The notes beneath the pieces were generated by a model, which had not been told where the DNA came from, made no database searches, and worked only from the letters and a program-made list of their open reading frames with translations. Made by a program: the position numbers and the translations under genes. Of a stretch of DNA of 30,272 nucleotides, positions 6,028-12,806 are shown one piece after another (within the stretch, counting starts at the first letter, position 1; each line of letters opens with the position of its first letter). The DNA is from Candidatus Oleimmundimicrobium americanum (GTDB lineage Bacteria; Actinomycetota; Aquicultoria; UBA3085; Oleimmundimicrobiaceae). The stretch is taken from contig DFBH01000010.1 in the NCBI GenBank assembly GCA_002366545.1, positions 1 through 30,272 on the forward strand. Direction: 5' to 3'.

Positions 6028-7881
6028 TTAAGTCGTTGACGTAACCTCTTCGTGCTGTTCTGGCACCGTTTCGTCCTGCCCTTCTTGTTCTTCCTGTTCG
6101 GAATCATCTTTGACGCCAACGTGAACAATAGATTTTCTCGGCCTGTAACGACTAAAAAATTTATCTTCTCTTATGATTTCCCCTTTTTTTGTCACTGTTC
6201 TATATACGGTTACATCAAAACCGTTAATTCCGTCTTTTTCAACCACCTGCTCTCCTTTAGGTAAAAGCGGATCCTCAACATACTCGACAGAATAAGGTGT
6301 AATGTTAACAAACGGCGTGGTTTTATAAGACACCTTTGTTCCAAAATCGGCACTATAAAACGAAACCGCCACAGAATTACCGGTGTAATAAGTTTTAATT
6401 AAGATGTATGCCGAGGTATCATTATGAAATTGAAAATCTGCTCCTCCATAAGACACAGTTGCGTCTCTTCCTGTCGGGTAACTGCTTATATAAAAACTGT
6501 GGTTAATTCTTTTTACCATAGGATATCCGCCAAAAAAAGCTGTATTAAATATAGTTGTTCCAACTTGGCAAACTCCTCCACCTACCGTGAGTACAAGCTC
6601 TCCGTTAACTATCGTTGGAGCTTCCTCGTATCCCTTTTCAACCGTACGTGGTCCTATCGTTTCGTTAAATGAAAAGGTTTCACCCGGAGCAACAATGGTT
6701 CCGTCTAAAGCATGTGCAAGCAAATGAATATTGTGAACTCTTGATGTGTTCCCTGAACTATAATTGGTTTTAAAGGTACTCACTCTTTCTGTAATGGCCA
6801 TTGCTTGAGCTTCTTCAGTTGATAAACTTGGCTTAATAACCTTTGTTTTTAAGATTATTTCACGCGGTAGATCATCTTTTATGATCCTTTTTATTTCAAG
6901 GTAGGCAGCAGCGGTGTCTATCCCGTTTCCGTCAACGCTGGAAATAATTTTTACTTTATTTTTAACTATTTCAAACTTGGCGTCCTTTGCCTCATTGCTT
7001 ATATCTTTTGTAAGTTCTTTGATGTAATCCTCGGTTTTTTGTTTATTTAAGGTTGCCCTTAAGATAGCTTTTCCCCCGCTATCATCTTTGCTAAAAGAAA
7101 TGAGCTCACCCATTTTTTCAACTTTTATTTCCCATCTTTCGTTTGAATATTTTAAAAACAGAGGAGCTCGAAGTATCGTAGTAACATATTTTTTAGCTTC
7201 ATAGATTCCTTCATCACCAATAAACGCGGGTAATATAGATGTCGGAAGAATAATTTTGCGTTCCTCAAGTGAAGGAACTTTATCTCTAATTTCAGAAAAT
7301 AAATTTGTCCTTTTAACTTTAATCCCAATTTGGCTTTTTATAATTTCAATATTTGTCTTACTTATTTTTAATCCCGCGTCGCGCGGTTCTTTATCAACTT
7401 CATTAGCGATATTATCAATAAAATCATTTATAAGCCCGCTATCAACGTAGCAAATAAGGGGGGAATTGACGGGGCGAAACCAACTTAAAAACCTTGTTTT
7501 AATACGATAACTTAAGCTGCCCTTTCTTCCAACCTCATAGGCTCGATCAACGCTTTTAACAATATTCACTTTTGCTTTAATATCTGAAGGCATCAGCTTC
7601 CATTGTTTATCTTCGAATTGCACGATAATGGGCTCATTTAGAACTGGTTTTATTTTCTCAGAAATTTTACTTTTTGCTTCAAGAGGAGTTAAATGCCCAA
7701 TTGAAATACCATTTATTTTTACACCGTGATGAATTCTCCCAAAATCAACCACTCCATCCGCTAAAACAGGTAAAGCAACAAAAATTATAATCTCAAGCGC
7801 AACAACAAAAAGAATCTTCTTGTTGTTAGTCGTAAAAATGTCATTAATCTTAAAAGACTTAATTTTTTTCAATAATTTCAT
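6028..7881 (-). CDS. VanW-family envelope protein with peptidoglycan-binding-like and G5-like domains
   Basis: The 617-residue protein is anchored by one N-terminal helix (about 23-42) and acts outside the membrane. Two YoaR/PG_binding_4-like domains occupy about 50-330; the first begins GVKINGISIGHLTPLEA. The VanW domain spans about 364-520 and has HNIHLLAHALDGTIVAPGE, FSFNETIGPRT and GGGVCQVGTTIFN. A G5-like module follows (about 525-592: PKGEQVVEKDGINGFDVTVY), then an acidic, low-complexity tail. VanW proteins are named for linkage to vancomycin-resistance genes, but their biochemical role is unresolved and most are not resistance factors. ATG start, with GAGG 5 bases upstream. It follows the second DUF881 gene by 11 bases, so it belongs to the DUF881-sbp operon and probably acts in cell-wall assembly. 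Confidence 0.9.
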   Translation of the reverse strand: MKLLKKIKSFKINDIFTTNNKKILFVVALEIIIFVALPVLADGVVDFGRIHHGVKINGISIGHLTPLEAKSKISEKIKPVLNEPIIVQFEDKQWKLMPSDIKAKVNIVKSVDRAYEVGRKGSLSYRIKTRFLSWFRPVNSPLICYVDSGLINDFIDNIANEVDKEPRDAGLKISKTNIEIIKSQIGIKVKRTNLFSEIRDKVPSLEERKIILPTSILPAFIGDEGIYEAKKYVTTILRAPLFLKYSNERWEIKVEKMGELISFSKDDSGGKAILRATLNKQKTEDYIKELTKDISNEAKDAKFEIVKNKVKIISSVDGNGIDTAAAYLEIKRIIKDDLPREIILKTKVIKPSLSTEEAQAMAITERVSTFKTNYSSGNTSRVHNIHLLAHALDGTIVAPGETFSFNETIGPRTVEKGYEEAPTIVNGELVLTVGGGVCQVGTTIFNTAFFGGYPMVKRINHSFYISSYPTGRDATVSYGGADFQFHNDTSAYILIKTYYTGNSVAVSFYSADFGTKVSYKTTPFVNITPYSVEYVEDPLLPKGEQVVEKDGINGFDVTVYRTVTKKGEIIREDKFFSRYRPRKSIVHVGVKDDSEQEEQEGQDETVPEQHEEVTSTT

Positions 7882-7892
7882 ACCAACCTCAA

Positions 7893-8579
7893 TTAAATCG
7901 CCGGAATTTCTATATTATCCATTTTTAAAACCTCAAACGTTACTCCTTCATACGAAGTCAAGACATATTGGACCCCGCCCAGCAACCCCACAGCCTGCGA
8001 AAGAGTTTCTACATCTCCTATTGCCTTTATAATAAATGGAGGCTCGATTTTGTTTTCATTTACAATGACGTGTCCTTCTAAATCATCCTTAAAACCCGTC
8101 ATAGCTTTAACGCGTATCCCGTTTACTGAAACAGCCTCTACCCCACCGGCTTTTAGTTCATTTACAACATCCATAAGATCATAACAATTCAAAAACTTTT
8201 GTTCGTCATTTATAATCACTTGGACACCTTTGCCTTTTACTCCAATCAAGCCCGCAAACATTTTCATGTTTTCAAGATTAAGCGCAGCTTCATTTAAAAT
8301 TGATTGTTGATTTTCAGCCGCATTTTCATATTTGAGAAGTCTTATTTCTAAATCTCTTTCTTCTTTTTGCAATAATCTAACTTCTATATCCAAATCTCTA
8401 ATTATCTCACCCAAATTTTGTTTGGATTCTTCCTGAAGATTCTTTGAAATACTTTCCTGAACTCGAAGTTGCGATACTAAAAATATACCTATGAGGGCAC
8501 AAACAACTACCACCACAATCTGCATTCTTTTCAATTGCAACCAATTATAAGCCTCACGAAATCTAATAATATCCCTCAT
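7893..8579 (-). CDS. DUF881-family membrane-anchored coiled-coil protein (second copy)
   Basis: This 228-residue protein has one membrane helix (about 18-38), a long coiled coil (about 42-105) and a C-terminal globular DUF881 domain. The domain carries GVKGKGVQVIINDEQ, DLMDVVNELKAGGVEAVSVN and PPFIIKAIGDVETL. DUF881 proteins occur as pairs around the small basic protein in actinobacteria and many Firmicutes; their position near cell-wall and division genes suggests an envelope role, not proven. The upstream ribosome site is weak, and the start lies 3 bases after the sbp stop, so coupling to sbp is likely. It differs clearly in sequence from the first DUF881 protein, so the pair is an old duplication. 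Confidence 0.93.
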   Translation of the reverse strand: MRDIIRFREAYNWLQLKRMQIVVVVVCALIGIFLVSQLRVQESISKNLQEESKQNLGEIIRDLDIEVRLLQKEERDLEIRLLKYENAAENQQSILNEAALNLENMKMFAGLIGVKGKGVQVIINDEQKFLNCYDLMDVVNELKAGGVEAVSVNGIRVKAMTGFKDDLEGHVIVNENKIEPPFIIKAIGDVETLSQAVGLLGGVQYVLTSYEGVTFEVLKMDNIEIPAI

Positions 8580-8582
8580 TTT

Positions 8583-8924
8583 TTATTCCCAATGCCTACT
8601 TTTAAAAATATGACGCCTGATTGCCGCAATGTTTTGGAACAAACGAACACCAAAAGCAACGATGGCAGCATAATAAAGCGGCTCAACACCCAAACGGTCA
8701 CCAAGATATACAATAAGAGCAGCTAAAATTGTGTTACTAAAGAACCCCGTTATAAAAAGTTTGTCATCAAACTTTTTCTCCATAGTTGCCCTAATTCCAC
8801 CAAACGCACTATCGAGAGCCGCCAAAATGGCAACCCCCATATATTTTGCATAGGATGGGGGAATAGGTATTTTTAAGATTAGCCCCAATGCTATTCCCAT
8901 TAATAAACCAATGAGTGGCAACAT
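8583..8924 (-). CDS. sbp: Small basic protein Sbp (DUF1290)
   Basis: The 113-residue integral membrane protein has predicted helices at about 2-20, 26-42, 53-72 and 80-97 and a basic C-terminus (RRHIFKSRH). The segments PSYAKYMGVAILAALDSAFG, GGIRATMEKKFDD and FFSNTILAALIVYLGDRLGV are hallmarks of the small basic protein family. It is normally found between two DUF881 genes, as it is here. Function is unknown beyond a conserved link with cell-envelope and division genes. ATG start; GGAGG lies 8 bases upstream inside the last codons of the preceding DUF881 gene. Confidence 0.95.
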   Translation of the reverse strand: MLPLIGLLMGIALGLILKIPIPPSYAKYMGVAILAALDSAFGGIRATMEKKFDDKLFITGFFSNTILAALIVYLGDRLGVEPLYYAAIVAFGVRLFQNIAAIRRHIFKSRHWE

Positions 8925-8927
8925 TAA

Positions 8928-9653
8928 TTAATCCTCCATAGCCTTAACATATTCCAATCGCAAACTACCTTCATAAGGAAGCAATTTTAATTCAGACAAT
9001 TTATCAAGCGTAACCACCAATCCAAAAGCTTTTGCATATCCTTGCGAAAGCTGAGTAAAGCCTTCATCTTCTTGAAGAATTTCTAATAGCCTATCCGGGT
9101 TCCCGATTGCTTGGATTTTGTATGGCGACGAAAGCCTGGTCGAATTAACCATGACCGTATTTCCCGCACACCTGATGGCACTCGTTGAAACAAGTCTTTG
9201 ACCATTTATACAAATCGCCTCCGACCCACCATTCACAAGTGCATTAACAACCATACGTAAATCATAATCATGAATTATATAATTATTTGGATTTTCTGTC
9301 TCGGGAAACTGAGCACTATCTGCAAGAATTACTTCCACCCCCGGACCATCTAAAGAAGTTAAGCCCACCGCTTTTTTTAATTCTTCATTTTCTTTGACAA
9401 AAGACGAAAACATACCTTCGTTTGCTGCTGCCCGTCTTTCGTAATTCTCCGCACTGCTTCTCAATTCTATCAATCCGTTCTTTAATCTTTCACGTTCTTT
9501 TTCTAATTCTTTCACGGAAATCATAAGATCTCTTTTTCTGGATTCAGAACTGGTTTCTTCAAAATACTGCTTCGAATAAAAAGACGTAGAAAGCAATAAC
9601 CCTAAAACCATAAACCCAATAACGAGAGAAATATTCCACTTAGCAAATTTCAT
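8928..9653 (-). CDS. DUF881-family membrane-anchored coiled-coil protein (first copy)
   Basis: From the chosen start the protein has about 241 residues: a membrane helix (about 6-24), a coiled coil (about 40-85) and the DUF881 domain with SLDGPGVEVILADSAQ, YDLRMVVNALVNGGSEAICI and SPYKIQAIGNPDRLL. The frame stays open upstream to 9719, but ATG at 9653 is preferred because AGAAGG lies 8 bases upstream and the protein then begins MKFAKWNISLVIGF, a normal anchor. The extra upstream codons run into the end of the insertion sequence. The IS605 element ends about 50 bases before this start, so its native promoter or upstream coupling may have been disturbed. Confidence 0.93.
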   Translation of the reverse strand: MKFAKWNISLVIGFMVLGLLLSTSFYSKQYFEETSSESRKRDLMISVKELEKERERLKNGLIELRSSAENYERRAAANEGMFSSFVKENEELKKAVGLTSLDGPGVEVILADSAQFPETENPNNYIIHDYDLRMVVNALVNGGSEAICINGQRLVSTSAIRCAGNTVMVNSTRLSSPYKIQAIGNPDRLLEILQEDEGFTQLSQGYAKAFGLVVTLDKLSELKLLPYEGSLRLEYVKAMED

Positions 9654-9706
9654 AATTTTACCTTCTAAAAAATTTTTAACTTTTATTAAAAATATAAGTA
9701 TAGCCA

Positions 9707-9880
9707 GTGAACTAACCATTTGCTAAAGACAAATGGGCTTCGGGCTTCGTAGAACCGTGCTTCCCGAAAGAAGTCTTACTTAGTTCTCCACTCGTGTAAT
9801 CGGAGAGTTCCGCCCCGATAATTTTTAATCCCTCATTTAAGATATTGATACTTGCGTTTAAATCACGATCTAAGCAATGA
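9707..9880 (-). ncRNA. Predicted TnpB guide RNA (omega RNA / reRNA) scaffold
   Basis: In IS200/IS605 elements the guide RNA comes from the 3' end of tnpB and the right end of the element, and its guide segment is the flanking DNA just past that end. Here that region holds a perfect 7-base-pair hairpin (9716-9736). If the right end is at 9707, the guide would begin TGGCTATACTTATATTTT on the minus strand. The RNA is predicted by analogy only; the upstream limit of the scaffold is arbitrary. Confidence 0.4.
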
Positions 9881-10905
9881 CCATTCTTACAAGTCCATTC
9901 TCTCATTGAAAGGTTTAAATCTTGGTTTATCCATCCACACACGTGGCAAATCTTAGAACTTGGGTAAAAGCGATTGATTTTAACAACTTTCTTATCATTC
10001 CAATCTGCTTTGTACTCTAAAAACCTCACAAACGTACTCCAACTTGCATCAGCAATATACTTTGATAGTTTTCTGTTTGACATCATTCCTTTTACGTTCA
10101 AATCCTCCAAACAGATTATATCGTAATCGGAAACAAGTTGATGTGATACTTTATGTAGTACATCTTGCCGTGTGTTAAATATTTTCTCGTGTACCTTGGC
10201 AACTTTTCGTCTTTGTTTTTCAAACGAATTGCTGCCTTTTTGTTTACGAGAAAGATGTTTTTGTGCTTTCGCTAATTCTTTTTCATATCTCTTTGTATAT
10301 CTATTGCTCTTGAATTTATTTCCATCGGAAGTGATAAGGAAATCTTTTAATCCTAAATCTGCCCCACAAACAGCACCCGTCTTTTTTTTTGGTTGATATT
10401 GCTCTTCCGTTAAGATTGATACAAAGTATCTATCTGTCGGTGTTTTGAAAAAAGTCATTTTACCAACTTCACCTTTCACTTCTCGGTGAACAATACATTT
10501 AATCCCTTCCTTAAATTTTGGGACGTAAACTTTTCCATCAATCAGGTTAGTATGCTGTGGAACAGTAAAACTATTCTTTTTTTTCTTTGACTTAAATCTT
10601 GGAAACTTAGCATTGCCACGAAAGAAGTTTAAGTATGCAGTATCCAAAGACCTTAAAACAAATTGAAGTGCCTGGCTATTCACTTCTTTAAGCCAAATAG
10701 TTTCTTCTTTCTTTTTAAGGTCAGTCAAGGTTTTTGCTTGTGTATAATAGTTATCAGACTTCTTATTTTTCTGATACTGTTCTTTACGCTCATTCAAAAA
10801 GTAATTATACACAAATCTCACACATCCAAAATGCTTATCCAACAACACTTTTTGCTCTTGTGCTGGACGTAATTCAAATTTGTATGTTCGATGTATTGTT
10901 TTCAT
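9712..10905 (-). CDS. tnpB: TnpB RNA-guided nuclease of an IS605-type element
   Basis: The 397-residue protein is full length for TnpB. The N-terminal part (TYKFELRPAQEQ, then GCVRFVYNYFLNERKEQY) is the helix-turn-helix/OrfB region. The RuvC acidic triad is intact: Asp in GADLGLKDF (about 186), Glu in CLEDLNVKGM (about 267) and Asp in CLDRDLNASINI (about 346). A zinc finger of the form CHVCG ... WTCKNGHC lies between the last two. TnpB proteins cut double-stranded DNA with an RNA guide encoded at the element's right end, which favours keeping the element after excision. ATG start close to the divergent tnpA remnant. No disabling mutation is visible, so it may be active even though tnpA is damaged. 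Confidence 0.95.
   Translation of the reverse strand: MKTIHRTYKFELRPAQEQKVLLDKHFGCVRFVYNYFLNERKEQYQKNKKSDNYYTQAKTLTDLKKKEETIWLKEVNSQALQFVLRSLDTAYLNFFRGNAKFPRFKSKKKKNSFTVPQHTNLIDGKVYVPKFKEGIKCIVHREVKGEVGKMTFFKTPTDRYFVSILTEEQYQPKKKTGAVCGADLGLKDFLITSDGNKFKSNRYTKRYEKELAKAQKHLSRKQKGSNSFEKQRRKVAKVHEKIFNTRQDVLHKVSHQLVSDYDIICLEDLNVKGMMSNRKLSKYIADASWSTFVRFLEYKADWNDKKVVKINRFYPSSKICHVCGWINQDLNLSMREWTCKNGHCLDRDLNASINILNEGLKIIGAELSDYTSGELSKTSFGKHGSTKPEAHLSLANG
9716..9736 (-). repeat. IS605 right-end hairpin
   Basis: On the minus strand this reads CCATTTG, a 7-base loop TCTTTAG, then CAAATGG, a perfect 7-base-pair stem within the last codons of tnpB. Subterminal hairpins of this type are recognised by the TnpA transposase on single-stranded DNA and also fold within the guide RNA. 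Confidence 0.75.
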
Positions 10906-10949
10906 ACTGCAAATATATTACATATTTTATACAACGGCAACCCCTTTTT

Positions 10950-11270
10950 GTAAAAACGTTGTTTTTGGGTGAAACCATTTTTAAAAAGGAGCTCCCTATA
11001 TCTAAAAAATCTGATTTTGAAATTGAAGTATTTGAATCAGAGATAGACCACATACATTTTCTTATTCGTTATATCCCTCGTTTGCCTATCACTTCCATTA
11101 TCCGTAAGTTAAAACAGGAATCCACTATTGCAATTTGGCAAAAACACAATTCAATTTTGTCAAAGAACTTTTGGAAAGAGCATACTTTCCGGTCAGATGG
11201 TTACTTTGTTTGTCTAATAGGCAAAGCATCACCTGATACCATTCGTCAGTTCATCCTTTCACAAGATTAG
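10950..11270 (+). pseudogene. tnpA: N-terminally truncated IS200-type Y1 transposase TnpA
   Basis: The plus-strand frame contains DFEIEVFESEIDHIHFLIRY, LPITSIIRKLKQEST and FWKEHTFRSDGYFVCLIGKA. HIH is the metal-binding HUH motif and the Tyr in DGYFV is the catalytic nucleophile, so the core is present. The expected first 30-40 residues (the RHSVYNLxYHLVxxxKYR type of opening) are absent, and upstream the frame runs antisense into tnpB with no credible start or ribosome site. The enzyme is therefore probably dead, through a 5' deletion at the junction with tnpB. The alternative is a very divergent N-terminus with a non-standard start. Confidence 0.8.
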
Positions 11271-11288
11271 CGTTTGTCGCTTACATCC

Positions 11289-11307
11289 CATCGGTCTTTA
11301 GACGATG
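11289..11307 (+). repeat. IS605 left-end hairpin, possible tnpA terminator
   Basis: CATCGGTC-TTTA-GACGATG folds into a 7-base-pair stem with one bulged G, followed by GAGTTTTATG. It lies 18 bases past the tnpA stop and shares TCTTTAG with the hairpin at the other end. It fits the subterminal hairpin of the element and could also end tnpA transcription. Confidence 0.6.
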
Positions 11308-11384
11308 AGTTTTATGCTCCGTTAATAAAATTATTATTGTAAAAGCTGAAAATTATTAGGGGATTTAAGGGAAAGTTAATTAAA

Positions 11385-12797
11385 TTAAACGAGGAGTTTT
11401 TTTGCATAATCCTGGAGATTTTTGAAAACCTCTTTAGAATGCCCCTCAACATAGACTCTAACCAAAGACTCTGTTCCCGATGGTCTTATTAAAACCCAAC
11501 TATCTTTCTCCAATAAAAATTTTACCCCATCCTTCGTTGAAACGTTTTTAACTTTGTAACCGACGATTGAGGATGGCGGATTAGTTCTTAATTCGTTTAA
11601 CAGTTTTTCTTTTTTTTCTTGCGGATAATGAATGTCTAAACGAGTATTATAAAAATGGCCGTACTCCAGATAAATTTCGTCAAGTAACGTTGATAAAGGC
11701 TTGCTCTTTTTTGCAATTATCTCGGCAAACAAAAGATCTGCAAGTATCCCATCTTTCTCGGGTATATGGCCCAAGATACTTAAGCCTCCGCTTTCCTCTC
11801 CCCCAATAACTACAGGCTCTTTTTGCATTATTTGGCCCACATATTTAAATCCAACAGGAGTTTCTTCTAATTTTGCACCAAACTTTGAAGCAATCGCATC
11901 AAGCAAATGGGTAGTCGCTACCGTTCTAACAATCTTCCCATCTAGCTTGCGATCCTCTAATAAATACAAACAAAGCACCGCTAAGGCTTGATTTGAAGAG
12001 AGAAATTGCCCTTTGTTGTCAACTACTCCAAACCTATCAGCATCTCCATCGAGAGCTAAACCTAAATCTGTCTTTTTATCCAAAACCAAGGAACGAAGCT
12101 CAATTAAATTTTCAGGAGTTGGCTCGGGTAATTTCCCCCCAAAAAGAACGTCACGAAAGTCATTTATAGAATAAATCTCACAATCTGCTTCTTTAAGTAT
12201 TCTTTTCATTACATCTTGACCGACCCCATACATAGGATCAAAAGCTATTCTTAACTTAGCTTTTTGTATTACATTAAAATCAACTAAACTCTTAATGTGT
12301 TGTAAATATTCATCAACCACATCAACCTCATGCAACAATTTATTGTTTTCAATATCGGTGAAAAGAATGCGCTTGCCGTTAAAAAGCTCATTTATTTCCT
12401 TTTCTATCTGCGAAGTTATTTCCGGAGTGGCGGGGCCGGCATATTCCGGTATAAACTTGATCCCATTATATTTTGGGGGATTGTGACTTGCGGTTAGCAT
12501 TATAGCACCGGCTGCATTAAACACTTTTATCGCGTATGCGGTAATAGGCGTCGGCATCGACTTTTTCATTATAAAAACGGGGATATTGTTTCCAATCAGA
12601 ACAGAAGCGCAAACTTTTGCGAAATCCTCTGCATAAAAACGATTATCATAGCCGATAACTATACCTTTTTTGGATAAACCACAATTACAAATATAATTCG
12701 ATATTGCTTGAACAACTATTTTCACATTTTTAACAATAAAATCATCACACATAACAGCGCGCCAGCCATCTGTTCCAAATTTGATAGTATCCTGCAT
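11385..12797 (-). CDS. Phosphomannomutase/phosphoglucomutase (alpha-D-phosphohexomutase)
   Basis: The 470-residue enzyme moves phosphate between C6 and C1 of a hexose, giving mannose-1-P or glucose-1-P for sugar nucleotides. All four family loops are intact: phosphoserine loop TASHNPPKYNG with Ser104, metal loop DGDADR near 250-254, sugar-binding GGEESGG near 333, and phosphate-binding RPSGTESLVRVY near 438. The sequence opens IKFGTDGWRAVM. It lies 9 bases downstream of the nucleotidyltransferase fusion gene, so it probably supplies that enzyme with sugar-1-phosphate. Which hexose it prefers cannot be read from the sequence. Confidence 0.93.
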   Translation of the reverse strand: MQDTIKFGTDGWRAVMCDDFIVKNVKIVVQAISNYICNCGLSKKGIVIGYDNRFYAEDFAKVCASVLIGNNIPVFIMKKSMPTPITAYAIKVFNAAGAIMLTASHNPPKYNGIKFIPEYAGPATPEITSQIEKEINELFNGKRILFTDIENNKLLHEVDVVDEYLQHIKSLVDFNVIQKAKLRIAFDPMYGVGQDVMKRILKEADCEIYSINDFRDVLFGGKLPEPTPENLIELRSLVLDKKTDLGLALDGDADRFGVVDNKGQFLSSNQALAVLCLYLLEDRKLDGKIVRTVATTHLLDAIASKFGAKLEETPVGFKYVGQIMQKEPVVIGGEESGGLSILGHIPEKDGILADLLFAEIIAKKSKPLSTLLDEIYLEYGHFYNTRLDIHYPQEKKEKLLNELRTNPPSSIVGYKVKNVSTKDGVKFLLEKDSWVLIRPSGTESLVRVYVEGHSKEVFKNLQDYAKKLLV

Positions 12798-12806
12798 ATT
12801 TGCTCC

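Larger units (their letters stand above)
9707..11320 (-). mobile_element. IS605-type (IS200/IS605 family) insertion sequence
   Basis: The element holds divergent genes in the IS605 arrangement: tnpB leftwards and a broken tnpA rightwards. Both ends carry subterminal hairpins (9716-9736 and 11289-11307) whose loops share TCTTTAG. Reading the minus strand, the proposed left end begins GGAGCATAAAAC just after TTAAC (11325-11321), and the proposed right end finishes GGTTAGTTCAC at 9707. Family members insert 3' of a short target motif without making a target duplication, so TTAAC is the candidate target/TAM. The boundaries are inferred from the hairpins and should be treated as good to about 10-20 bases. 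It splits what is probably an ancestral run from pgsA to the DUF881 genes. With tnpA broken, it can only move if a transposase is supplied from elsewhere. Confidence 0.8.

Noticed and set aside
6028..7881. VanW protein as a vancomycin-resistance gene
   Set aside because: No vanHAX or vanRS genes are present, and VanW-domain proteins are widespread envelope proteins without proven resistance function.
9696..9702. TATACT as a -10 element for the DUF881 genes created by the IS end
   Set aside because: A -10-like word exists, but the matching -35 is only TAGCAA (3 of 6), so a hybrid promoter is not supported.
10734..10949. N-terminal part of the plus-strand frame that includes tnpA
   Set aside because: It is antisense to the start of tnpB and shows no similarity to the expected TnpA N-terminus, so it was left out of the tnpA remnant.
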